64,000 bases of DNA, taken from the NCBI GenBank assembly GCA_029449235.1, contig JANATG010000003.1:620001-684000 (forward strand), given 5' to 3'. The number at the start of each line of letters is the position of its first letter. The stretch's first letter is position 1. The notes below the pieces were generated by a model. The model was not told the origin of the DNA. It ran no database searches and saw only the letters and a program-made list of their open reading frames with translations. Made by a program: the position numbers and the translations under genes. Below are positions 55,417 to 64,000 of the stretch, one piece after another. The stretch is from Linnemannia schmuckeri. Its lineage: Eukaryota; Mortierellomycota; Mortierellomycetes; Mortierellales; Mortierellaceae.

Positions 55417-58400
55417 ATGGGCACACAACGACGATCGTCCTTGCGCCGTCGGTCCTTCTGCATTACCTCTCACAACAATATGACAAATCCTGTACTCGCC
55501 GGCACTTGGCGGCAAGGACAACAAAACACTCCTACTTCCAGCCCATCCCCTGCGTCTACTCATTCTCACCGCAACGTCAGCAAAAACAACGCCAAAAGCG
55601 ACAACAACAATAACAAGGACAACAAGAACAACAAGGACAAAGCAATACCAACAAAGCTGCAGTCCCCTACACCTCGACAATCGCTACCGCCAGCACTTAA
55701 GGCGGCTATCACCCCTCGGATAGAATTACTTATCAGGCGTCAGGTTCCCTCTTCCTCTCCTTACACTTATTCTTCCGGTGAGCCAAAGTCACACATGTCG
55801 ATGCCCACTACGTTAGAGGGCTACTACGGTGAGGGGTACGAAGGGACCGAGAGGATGTTTCGACAGAAGGAGCCTGATAACTTCAAGGATTTGACCGAAT
55901 CTGTTGCATGGCTTGGCCCCGCTCTCGGTGCGAAGGGTGATGAGACGACAATGACGAGGAGGGTCTTCTATGAGACTGCCTTGATCGACGGCGAGATTAT
56001 CAAAGTGGGAGAGTACGTGTTCATCAGGGAGGGCTGCAAGAACGACGATGGAGCTGAGATGAAGGATGAGGACATAGATGCCGATCAAGCTAAAGTCGAC
56101 GATGAAAATACGATAAGTGGTGATATGGAGATTGATACTGGTGGTGAGATCGAAGTCATGAGTCGACTCAGACGAAGCGTGCGCAAAAAGCGCGGCGACG
56201 AGAGCCTCTATCTGAATGACGATGATGATACTCTGAAAGGGTCGAACGACAGATGCGGAGGAAAACTCGTAGCCAAAGGAACATGGTTCGGCCAGGTGAT
56301 GTACTTTTACGAGGAGAGAGACCACAAGAAGGCCCACGTACGATACTTTTCACCAGGGCAGCAGACCATCCTGATGGAGCAGTCAAGCTGGCAGGAGCTC
56401 TTCTTGTTGGACAACTGTGACTGGATTCACCTAGAATCTGTGATGGGCAAGTGTAGGCTCCGGCGGATCGAGTCTACCGCAGAACTAGAGGAAGAGGATA
56501 CTTACTTCTATCGGTAGGTGTCTTGTATAGAGCACTGTACAAGGCGGCAATGCGCGTGCAGAACCTAATCGGTACCTCTGAAATCTAAATGCTAATTATA
56601 CCATTTTTGTGACCTGTGCACAGATACTGGTATGATCCCAAGTTCTGCCGCTTTGAGGGTGCTGCCGAATACGAGAGTGGAAAACAACAGGACCTCCTCG
56701 AAACATGTATCTGTTGTGATCGCAAGCATCGCAAGGCCGCCGAAGACAAGCAAAACCCATACCACCTCCACGACTTTGTGTACTTGGTGGACAGTCAAGT
56801 GGTGGAGTACAAGCCACTAGGTATCGGACAAATCACCAAGTTACACTCAGACTTCAACTCCCGCTCCAAAGAGACGATCACAAAGGCGACAGTCAGGCTC
56901 CTTTTACGACATGACGATTTCCTGGACGAGAATCCACCTATCTCAGGACTCCACAACCGCCTTCAGCAGTACGTATTCAAGGACTGCAGGCGGCTAGTGT
57001 TGACAGATGTAGAGAAGGAGGTACCGGTCGAGGATTTGGAAGCGACGTGCCGAGTCCGCTTCGTTCCCGAAACGAAGGAGATAGAGGAAAGAAATGGTGC
57101 GTACCAGCTCCAATTGTGCACTGAAGGGCAGGGGATCAACTCATATAAGGAACAACCAGATAGCTTCTGGTTTATGGACTACTACTTCGTGCCAGCACTG
57201 GATCTAAGCAAGTCGGATTTGAGAAAATCTACCCTGCGAGCATCCCGTGAGCGACTTTGCCGAATCCGCGATGAAAAGGGGAACTTTGATGACCAGCGCA
57301 CCCCGGTGAAGATGCCTCAGGATTGTCTTGCATGTGAGAAGCGGTGGATCCAAGAAGAAGCCAGGAGGAACCGATTACGCAAGACTGAGCCAAAGCTTCG
57401 TGCTATGGACATTTTCGCGGGCTGTGGAGGAATGAGTCTTGGGCTGAAACAGTGCGGGATGATTGAAACCGAGTACTCCATTGAAATTGATCAAGATGCT
57501 GCTGCTACTTTCAGGTACAACATCACTCTTATTGCGAGCGATTTGAGGACACAAGTACAGTATATGACGTCGAGCAACATTTTAATGACGACACTCTCCT
57601 CCTACCTCGCTATTATTATAGATGTAACTTTCCTAGTGTCGATGTGCTTAACAACGATGCAGGTTTTCTGCTCAAGCAGGCTATCTTACAGGTGCAAGGA
57701 GGAGGCGGAGGTCAGGCCACGGGACTCGACAACAACAAAATGATTCCATTGAGTCCCATAATGCCACTCCCGGGTGAAGTCGACTTCATTTATTGCGGCC
57801 CCCCATGGTAAGAGAACCCGCGAATGTTATGGAATCTTTGGCCTCGAGAACTATAATAATAGCTCAACCAATTTAGCATTAACCATATGCTGTATGAAAT
57901 AATAGTCAAGGATTTACAACCGCCACTGGGAGGTCAAATCGGAACGACCCCAAGAACTCGCTTGTGGCGACAGCAATGGCATACGTCGACTTTTACCGAC
58001 CATGTTACCTCCTGTTGGAGAACGTGAAGGGCTTTACGGAAATCGGTGACAATGCTGCAGAGCACAAGAAGGCGTTCGTCAAGTTCGTAATGCGTTGCTT
58101 GACGGAACTCGGGTAAGGTTCAGTGAGTTGTCGGGTTACATATGGGTCGTTTAAGATGATGCTCACTCGAGCATCTTGTTGCTCAGGCCATAAGATCTAA
58201 TTCAAGCGAACGGATGTTATATTTTTATTAATGTCGTAGGTACCAGTGCAGGATAGGAATGTTGCAGGCTGGCCACTTTGGAGTCCCACAAAGTCGCTAC
58301 AGATTTTTTGTGTGGGCTGCCAAACTTGGGCACACACTCCCGACCTTCCCTCTCCCAACGACAACCTTCAGCTCTGACATTTCTGCCATATTTGATGCTC

Positions 58401-59158
58401 CTGTAACTCTTGAGTATAACGATCATGAGGCATTTCATTATTTTGGTCGCCGCCAGTACCAAGCTCCCGACCCTATGGTCACTGTTCGTGATGCTATCTC
58501 GGATCTGCCTGGGTTTGAATACATTCACCCTGAGGATGTTGAGGTCGATACAGGAAACGTCAAAATCAACAGGGCAAGCGGCTTTGTGCGAATCAACTCT
58601 CTCAAGAAGGATAGCAACAGGATAGGGTTCAAGGAATGGGAGGACGAGACGGATATAAGACTTCATTGTGACGAAAGAACTCAGCTCAGGAAAATCACGC
58701 GGTACCGCACGGCACCGCAATGTGAATACCAAATGAAATTGAGGTATCAAGTCTCCAGGAACGCCCGAATTAGGAACCACATCACCGAGTTTCCCCGGCC
58801 CTCAACCGTCGAGAGCATTTATAAGTTTGACATGGCGCCCAAGGCGCGTTCCGGAAGCAAGGGGTCGAGACTGGACTTTGACGGCTTCTTTAATACAGTG
58901 ACCAGTTCAGCGGATCCGATGGGGAGTCCTGGAATAGTTCATCCCAACCAACGTCGTGTCACGACCGCCCGTGAGCGGGCGCGCGCCCAGGGGTTTCCCG
59001 ACACATTTATCTTCCCAGCAAACCAGTCGCCTCTGAGGTGGCGGAAACAGATCGGAAACGCCGTGCCGCCCCCTCTGGCTGCAGCATTAGGAGGTATGTT
59101 GGTTGAGGCGATGATCCAGGACAAAGAGCATGAAAGAGGAGACGGACGAAGCCCGTAA
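55417..59158 (+). CDS. DNA (cytosine-5) methyltransferase, DNMT1-type with two BAH domains
   Basis: SAM-dependent 5-methylcytosine methyltransferase. Exons 55417-56513, 56624-57514, 57622-57807, 57906-58112 and 58240-59158 join to 1099 residues. The disordered Ser/Asn/Lys-rich N-terminus (about 1-110) contains no RFTS or CXXC finger that I can see. BAH1 starts near 195 (IIKVGEYVFIREGCKN) and runs to WFGQVMYFYEERDHKKAHVR and LMEQSSWQELFLLDNCDWI. A Cys patch (CICC) lies between the domains. BAH2 starts near 410 (NPYHLHDFVYLVDSQVVEYK). Catalytic motifs are complete: I DIFAGCGGMSLGL (about 626), IV CGPPCQGFTTATGRSNRND with the active Cys, VI LLENVKGF, VIII YQCRIGMLQAGHFGVPQSR, IX RVTTARERARAQGFPDTF, X RKQIGNAVPPPLAAALGG. 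The LQAGHFGVPQSR block is DNMT1-like. Probably maintenance or de novo methylation in the nucleus; which one is unknown. Confidence 0.93.
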
Positions 59159-59845
59159 AGGACGTTGGGCAAGACGATGGGGCAGACTGAGTAGACCAAG
59201 GCAGACTGAGGAAGTTGGAAGCGAGCTCCCTTTTCATTTTTAATTTTCCTATTTGCGCCACCACATTTCATTGGGCGTCGATTTCTGAACGTATCCACCC
59301 CTTACGCGACAAACCATGGGAATTGTTTGCTTCTTCACCTTCTTATTTTGTCTGCTTTTACCGTTGCTTCCGCTTTGAACTCAAAGCACACTTCCTTCTT
59401 CCTTTCTCATTCATCGACATCCACTCTTTGCTCTCTTTTCGTATCATTTCTTTCTCTCTGCTACCATTAACACTGCTGCTCTCTCACCACTCTCTCCTCA
59501 CATCATCTGCATTCGCACGAATTAAAAAAAGACGTGAGTTGAAACAATAGCAACAACTACTTGCATTCAAGGAACCTCAACTATCAGAAAGGATGGTGCC
59601 CATGGCGTGCGACAAAAGGAAGAATGAAACGGAATGACTTACCTAATGTTCATGTACCTGTTCGCAACTTGTTAATTCGATAGTCCGTCTGGTACTCTCC
59701 TTCCCTCTCTTTCTAGGGAACACACTCGTTGAAGAATACGCTCCCCTGTTCTTCCTCCTGGCAGGAAAGAAATCGACTAGCGTGATTTGACAAAAACCAA
59801 AGGGACGAAACAACACCTACACACACCCCCTTGCAGACCACAGTC
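59159..59845. other. DNMT 3' UTR and promoter of the exonuclease gene
   Basis: About 690 nt. C/T-rich from about 59380 to 59510, ordinary elsewhere. No conserved ORF or RNA gene seen. Confidence 0.5.
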
Positions 59846-62800
59846 ATGTCTCCGCCGCCACCACACCCAAAGTCAACGCTCTGGTCTTGGAAAAAATACA
59901 ACAGTCCACCAAGGTCCCCTTCGCCTGGGTTCTCCCATATGTCACAAGCAAACCGATTTAAGCCTGGAACTGCCACTCCACCTCGCTTCTCGGGAGCAGT
60001 ACACTGTGGTTCTCCACGATCACGACCACATGCTCCAACACCCCCGCCTCCACCATACACACGAGTCCAGCAGCGACAGGTGACCACCAGGGATAGATCA
60101 GACTCAACTATCGCTACCAAAGGTAATTTGATTACACTTTATAAAAACATGTCATTAGCCCATTCTGATGACTACTGTTCTATTATTTACATTTGCCTTT
60201 ACCTTTATGCATTTTTAGCATTGGAAAAGAACATTTTTGACAACAATGCCTTCTTGTTTGCCCAGAGCTTGATGACGTACTTGAAGAGCCCAGCCGAGTA
60301 CCTGCGACTATACCAGCATCGTCAGATCGAGACTCTGATTGAAACTATCATATCCGCACTCTCGACCCACCCAGACCCGCCAGAGTTCATTATCAACGCG
60401 TTGATCACAGTTGGGACAGTTGCAGGTCTCAAGGACTTCGATCCGGAATTCGAACTGCTGGTATCGGCGCTGCTGGCAGAGTCTCTTCGACGTTTTCTGA
60501 CCTGGCAACGGGACCTGGCCGAGGAACACGGGGATAATTCGTCAGGATCATCACCACTGGAATATCAAGGTGACGGTGATGATGACGAAGCCGACAAAGA
60601 TTACGCCTCTGGAAGTGATGATACATCAGTATCCGCTGCTGTTGAGGAGAACCAGCTGGATCTGATTGTGTTAGATGATGGCGAAGACAGTACAGGGCAG
60701 ATCTCTTTGCGAGCGAGGTCTCCGCATGCGAATATCGAGCCATTCGTCAGCACTCTGTCAACTACTTTGGACGACCCGGCAGCTATACCTGAGATTGATG
60801 GGTCCAAAGTCCTGAAGCCCGCGATGTTGGATCTAATCGACTTTTCGTCGTGGGATCGATTGGATATTCCTTCTGTGAACGGTTCGACAGACAGCTCCGT
60901 TGACAACAAAAGGTGGCAACTCTTGAAGGCAACGACAAACTCTACACGAACGCCAGTACACAACACCATGGATGATGAAGGAAACGAGACGGGACCGGTT
61001 GGTGGGCTTTTGGATATCAATCTGACACAGCTAGGTGAAGTGGACGTTTTATTCAAAGAGAATATCTACAAGAAGAAGCCTGCTCGGACCGACATTGCAG
61101 AACTCATCCACATTTTTGACAGTCACCTGCAGACGGATTATCAGGACACCTCTGACGGAGATGGAGAGGGTGACTGCAGTGCGTTGGATCGAGGTGAGGC
61201 GGATGATGAGAAAGAGGATTCGGGAGACAGCAGACAGGAAGAGGAGGATGCTGAGGAGGACGACGACATCGATAGTCCGATCCAACCCCACCATCGACAG
61301 AAACTCAAGGAAGAGATCTCGAGTGGCAAGAGCTCGCTCCAAGTGTTTGTGGCGCTGGACGTGATGGACATGCACAGGACTCTCCGACAACAGGCGCCAC
61401 AAAAGGAGGTTAATCGCGGGTCGATTAACACGTATGGCGCCCTTCTTGCTCACCAACTGCTCCAGAAGGATAGGTACCGCGAGTGCATCGCTGTCCTCTC
61501 TAAGGACATTGGTCTTTCCATTGGAGTTGAGCAGGCTTTGCTCCCACGACTTTTGGAACTGGGCGAGGAGGGTATCATCTCCGCCTACATCGAGAACGAC
61601 CTTGAAAGGTGCCGCAAGGTTCTGTTACACATCAACCACCAACTTTCATTCCAATTTTATTATTGGGGACTCGCCACCACGGACATGAGTCAGTCAGATC
61701 CTCCAGAGTATGCTGAGATCCCGCCGATCCCGGGAGCAGGAAGAGCCAGAGTGCAGACTCGACTGGTGGAGATGGCGATGGGACTGATCTTGTTCTTTGA
61801 CCTGGAAGAGGATCAGCCCTCCTACAAGTTTTTGGATATGTTTGTGCGGTTCTGCACGGTCTCCACGCTCTTGAGTCAGTCATCTCCATCTGCTAATCGT
61901 CCTCCTTCCGATGACCCGACGCAAGGACCTAACAAGATTGGGGCGCAGGTGGGAGGTGGTGTTTTTGGTGGGAAGGGTAGAGAGTACTTGCTGACGACGG
62001 CTTGGAGGTATGTCCCGTTGATATTGGAGATGACCAAAGGATCTGTGACTCTACAGCGTATGACGATTCAGCATTGCATCGAGAGGCGGGATTTGATCAC
62101 GGCAAAGTTTTTGGCCAGCAAACTTGACATCATGCAGTACTACCTGGAAATTGCCGAGTCTGACGGCGGACCATCGTCGATCCCCGCGGCTGTGAAGGCC
62201 ACCCATCCAGGATTACCTCTTTCGGATGCCGCCCTGGCCGCAGCAACAGCACCTAGTGAGCCCTTGAAACCATTGCGCGTGCCATATTTGTCTTGGTTAT
62301 TGATGCGAACGAAATCATTAACGCCAATGTTCACTTTTTCGACACCACTACTACAATGTTAGGCCCAATCTCCCTGTATCGGCTGCCGAATGAAACTAAG
62401 ATCATATTTGTCCGACAGGCGCGCCAATTGGAAAGCATGTCGGCAGTTTTGGAGAGATCTCGCGTTGTGGGGATGGATACCGAGTGGCTACCCAACATCC
62501 CAGAGTTTCGGGCTCTGCAAAAGAAGGAGCCTCGGACAGCGATCATTCAATTGGCTAGCGATGTAGACGCGATGGTGTTTGTGGTTGATGTGATCACATT
62601 CCTGGAGGGTGTCGACGGTGGCCGGAGGCTTGTCCAGGTCCTGGGGTCTATCTTTCGCAACCCCGATATCCTCAAACTTGGTAATCTCAAAAGGCATGCA
62701 TCAAGCGACGATATCTCGACCTTGTGTAGTTACAGTGCGGAATCTAATATGTCAACATCTATATTTTTTTTTGTGAAACTTTGTTCATGTAGCGTTTGAT

Positions 62801-63342
62801 TGGGATGGGGATCAGGATATGCTGGAGGGGACGTTCTCGGAGATGCACGAACAACATAACCGGTTGCAGAATTTTGTGGATCTGAAGTTTCTGTGGTTCA
62901 AGATTCGAGACAACAACAGCGGCATCGACAAGTCCAATAGTAAAAACAACAGCACAACTGCAAGAAATTATGGAGGGAATGCGGCGGTGTCAATGACAGG
63001 GGTGCTGGAGGCGTGGAGCTCGTTGGCTCCGAGTCTGCCGGGGATGTACTCGATTCCTGGAGGTTTGTCAGGTCTGTTGGCAAGGCTTTGCGGACACAAG
63101 TTGGACAAATCGGAACAGTGCAGTCAATGGGAGCAGCGGCCGCTCACCAGTTCCCAGCTGAACTATGCAGGTAAACTGAAACGCGACTATGTTGGCGTAG
63201 GATGTCTGAAAAAGAGCTAAAGCCTAGTTGTTTAAGCAATGCATTGACCCTTTTTAGGATCCTTTATGGTTTGATAATAGCATCGGATGCAAGGTGTTTG
63301 CTGGAGATCTACGCGTCCCTGATGACCATCGAACATGTTTAA
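59846..63342 (+). CDS. EXD3/Mut-7-like DEDDy 3'-5' exonuclease
   Basis: Exons 59846-60122, 60219-62255, 62363-62680, 62793-63170 and 63281-63342 join to 1023 residues. The N-terminal 90 residues are Pro/Arg/Ser-rich. Residues of about 93-770 are helical with two acidic low-complexity inserts; helices such as IINALITVGTVAGLKDF, LLAHQLLQKDRYRECIAVLS and IQHCIERRDLITAKFLASKL resemble the helical part of EXD3/Mut-7. The C-terminal RNase D-type domain has motif I ERSRVVGMDTEW (Asp, Glu), PRTAIIQLASDV, DILKLGAFDWDGDQDML for motif II, and motif III NYAASDARCLLEIYASL with the Tyr and Asp of DEDDy nucleases. The frame change before the nuclease domain is an intron with a GTGAGC donor at 62256. Mut-7 in nematodes acts in small-RNA silencing; a role here is inference. 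The separate Mut7-C zinc domain is absent. Confidence 0.85.
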
Positions 63343-63746
63343 AACAGCAGCTGTACTTGTAATACTAGTCCTTTCAGTGAGTGTTTTCTCTGCTCTTTCT
63401 TTGTTGTTGAACTCTCATGCCATGCCAATTCAAGCAAATTGCAAATACAAATATACCCCTTGAACTCGACGCGCGCTCGCCCTTCCATTTTTTTTCTACA
63501 GCTTCGAATTCTTGTCAATTTTTCTTCTCCGACAACTTTTACTCTACTCGCCTACGTGTGGCTCCTTCTCTCATGCCAAACATCAGTAACTAAAGCATGG
63601 CGAGCATAGAGGAGAACCCCACGCACGCACACGACAAAGGCGCATTCGAGACAACCTGAAGTGGAACTTCAGAAAACCTTTTACTCACAAATCACTTTCA
63701 CACAGATAATCAATTTTTTTATGTTGAAGAAAAAGGAGTAAGCGAT
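63343..63746. other. 3' ends of convergent genes
   Basis: About 400 nt between the exonuclease stop and the stop of the partial minus-strand gene. Mixed C/T-rich sequence, with T runs near 63490 and 63715. Nothing else supported. Confidence 0.45.
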
Positions 63747-64000
63747 TCATAAATTTGACAGAAAGTCAAAGACCAAACCCAGAACTGCTTCTTTCTTCTC
63801 TCCCTTCTGCGTTTTCCTTCCACATACAATTCGTCTACCTTCAAGCGCATGTGTATTGGTGTTGAACTGGTGCAACCGAGGCTCGATGTTTTCCTCTCCA
63901 TTGGTCAGCTTCTTGGAAACTACGAAATACAGCAATCGCTTGTACTCGGCCTCGTCCCTATACTCCGTCGCGCCCCAGAAGACAAAACAACCGATCGTGA
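63747..64000 (-). CDS. 3' part of an unidentified gene (partial)
   Basis: An open frame enters from the right edge and ends at a stop at 63747-63749. It encodes about 84 residues including GCFVFWGATEYRDEAEYKRL, LYFVVSKKLTNGEENIEPRL and HQFNTNTHALEGRRIVCGRK, ending LVFDFLSNL. The composition looks coding up to HALEG; a GTAGAC donor-like site there means the last 30 residues could be intron. No family recognised. The gene continues beyond the window. Confidence 0.5.
   Translation of the reverse strand, partial: TIGCFVFWGATEYRDEAEYKRLLYFVVSKKLTNGEENIEPRLHQFNTNTHALEGRRIVCGRKTQKGEKKEAVLGLVFDFLSNL

Noticed and set aside
1..64000. CRISPR arrays, phage or plasmid functions, biosynthetic gene cluster
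   Set aside because: No direct-repeat/spacer arrays, no phage or plasmid genes, and no polyketide, peptide or terpene synthase; the genes are unrelated housekeeping functions.

Overview
This is a eukaryotic, fungal nuclear window. Genes are split by short GT-AG introns (mostly about 50-250 nt), coding exons are GC-balanced, and spacers are rich in A/G or C/T tracts and microsatellites. The protein set (Rpt1, Coq5, Clp1, Pro2, Vti1, Ski3, an UPF0658 Golgi membrane protein, a formin and a DNMT1-type cytosine methyltransferase) fits an early-diverging filamentous fungus. My best guess is Mucoromycota, probably Mortierellomycotina; that placement is inference from gene content and style, not a database match. 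I saw no tRNA or rRNA gene, no CRISPR array and no recognisable transposon.

Layout. 0-9.3 kb: RPT1 (+), then four minus-strand genes: COQ5, a short protein with only the GNL3/Grn1 N-terminal domain, coproporphyrinogen III oxidase (HEM13), and a type II membrane glycosyltransferase resembling fucosyltransferases. 9.9-13.8 kb: CLP1 (+) converging on an intronless secreted-type alpha-galactosidase with a ricin-type lectin tail (-). 13.8-16.2 kb: gene-poor. 16.2-23.6 kb: PRO2 (+) and a 1463-residue class II (Hda1-type) histone deacetylase (+). 23.9-30.6 kb: a 2015-residue formin (-) whose FH2 domain is broken up by long insertions, one of them a second polyproline block. 30.6-33.1 kb: microsatellite-rich spacer. 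33.1-39.8 kb: VTI1 (+), cytochrome b5 (+), a doubtful small membrane ORF (-) and a Cys-rich zinc-finger-like protein (+). 40.3-43.7 kb: UPF0658 Golgi membrane protein (-) with a 1-kb repeat-filled first intron. 43.7-45.7 kb: gene-poor. 45.7-50.8 kb: SKI3 (-). 51.6-63.3 kb: three plus-strand genes, RanBPM/Gid1, a DNMT1-type methyltransferase with two BAH domains, and an EXD3/Mut-7-like 3'-5' exonuclease. The right edge holds the 3' part of an unidentified minus-strand gene.

Most genes are housekeeping and not functionally linked. Themes that recur are chromatin (Hda1-type HDAC, DNMT1-type enzyme, possible CDCA7-like zinc finger), RNA processing and decay (Clp1, Ski3, EXD3-like) and protein turnover (Rpt1, Gid1). 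Exon joins given for each gene were worked out by hand from splice consensus, frame and family conservation; nearly all close in frame over the full length. The least certain are the middle of the 37.9-39.8 kb gene and the small ORF at 37.5 kb.

The most unusual things are the formin with an FH2 domain split by four insertions, the HDAC with an N-terminal Tudor/chromo-barrel-like domain and a catalytic domain split by about 340 acidic residues, and the stand-alone GNL3 N-terminal protein without a GTPase domain. I found no convincing evidence for an entirely new multi-gene system.
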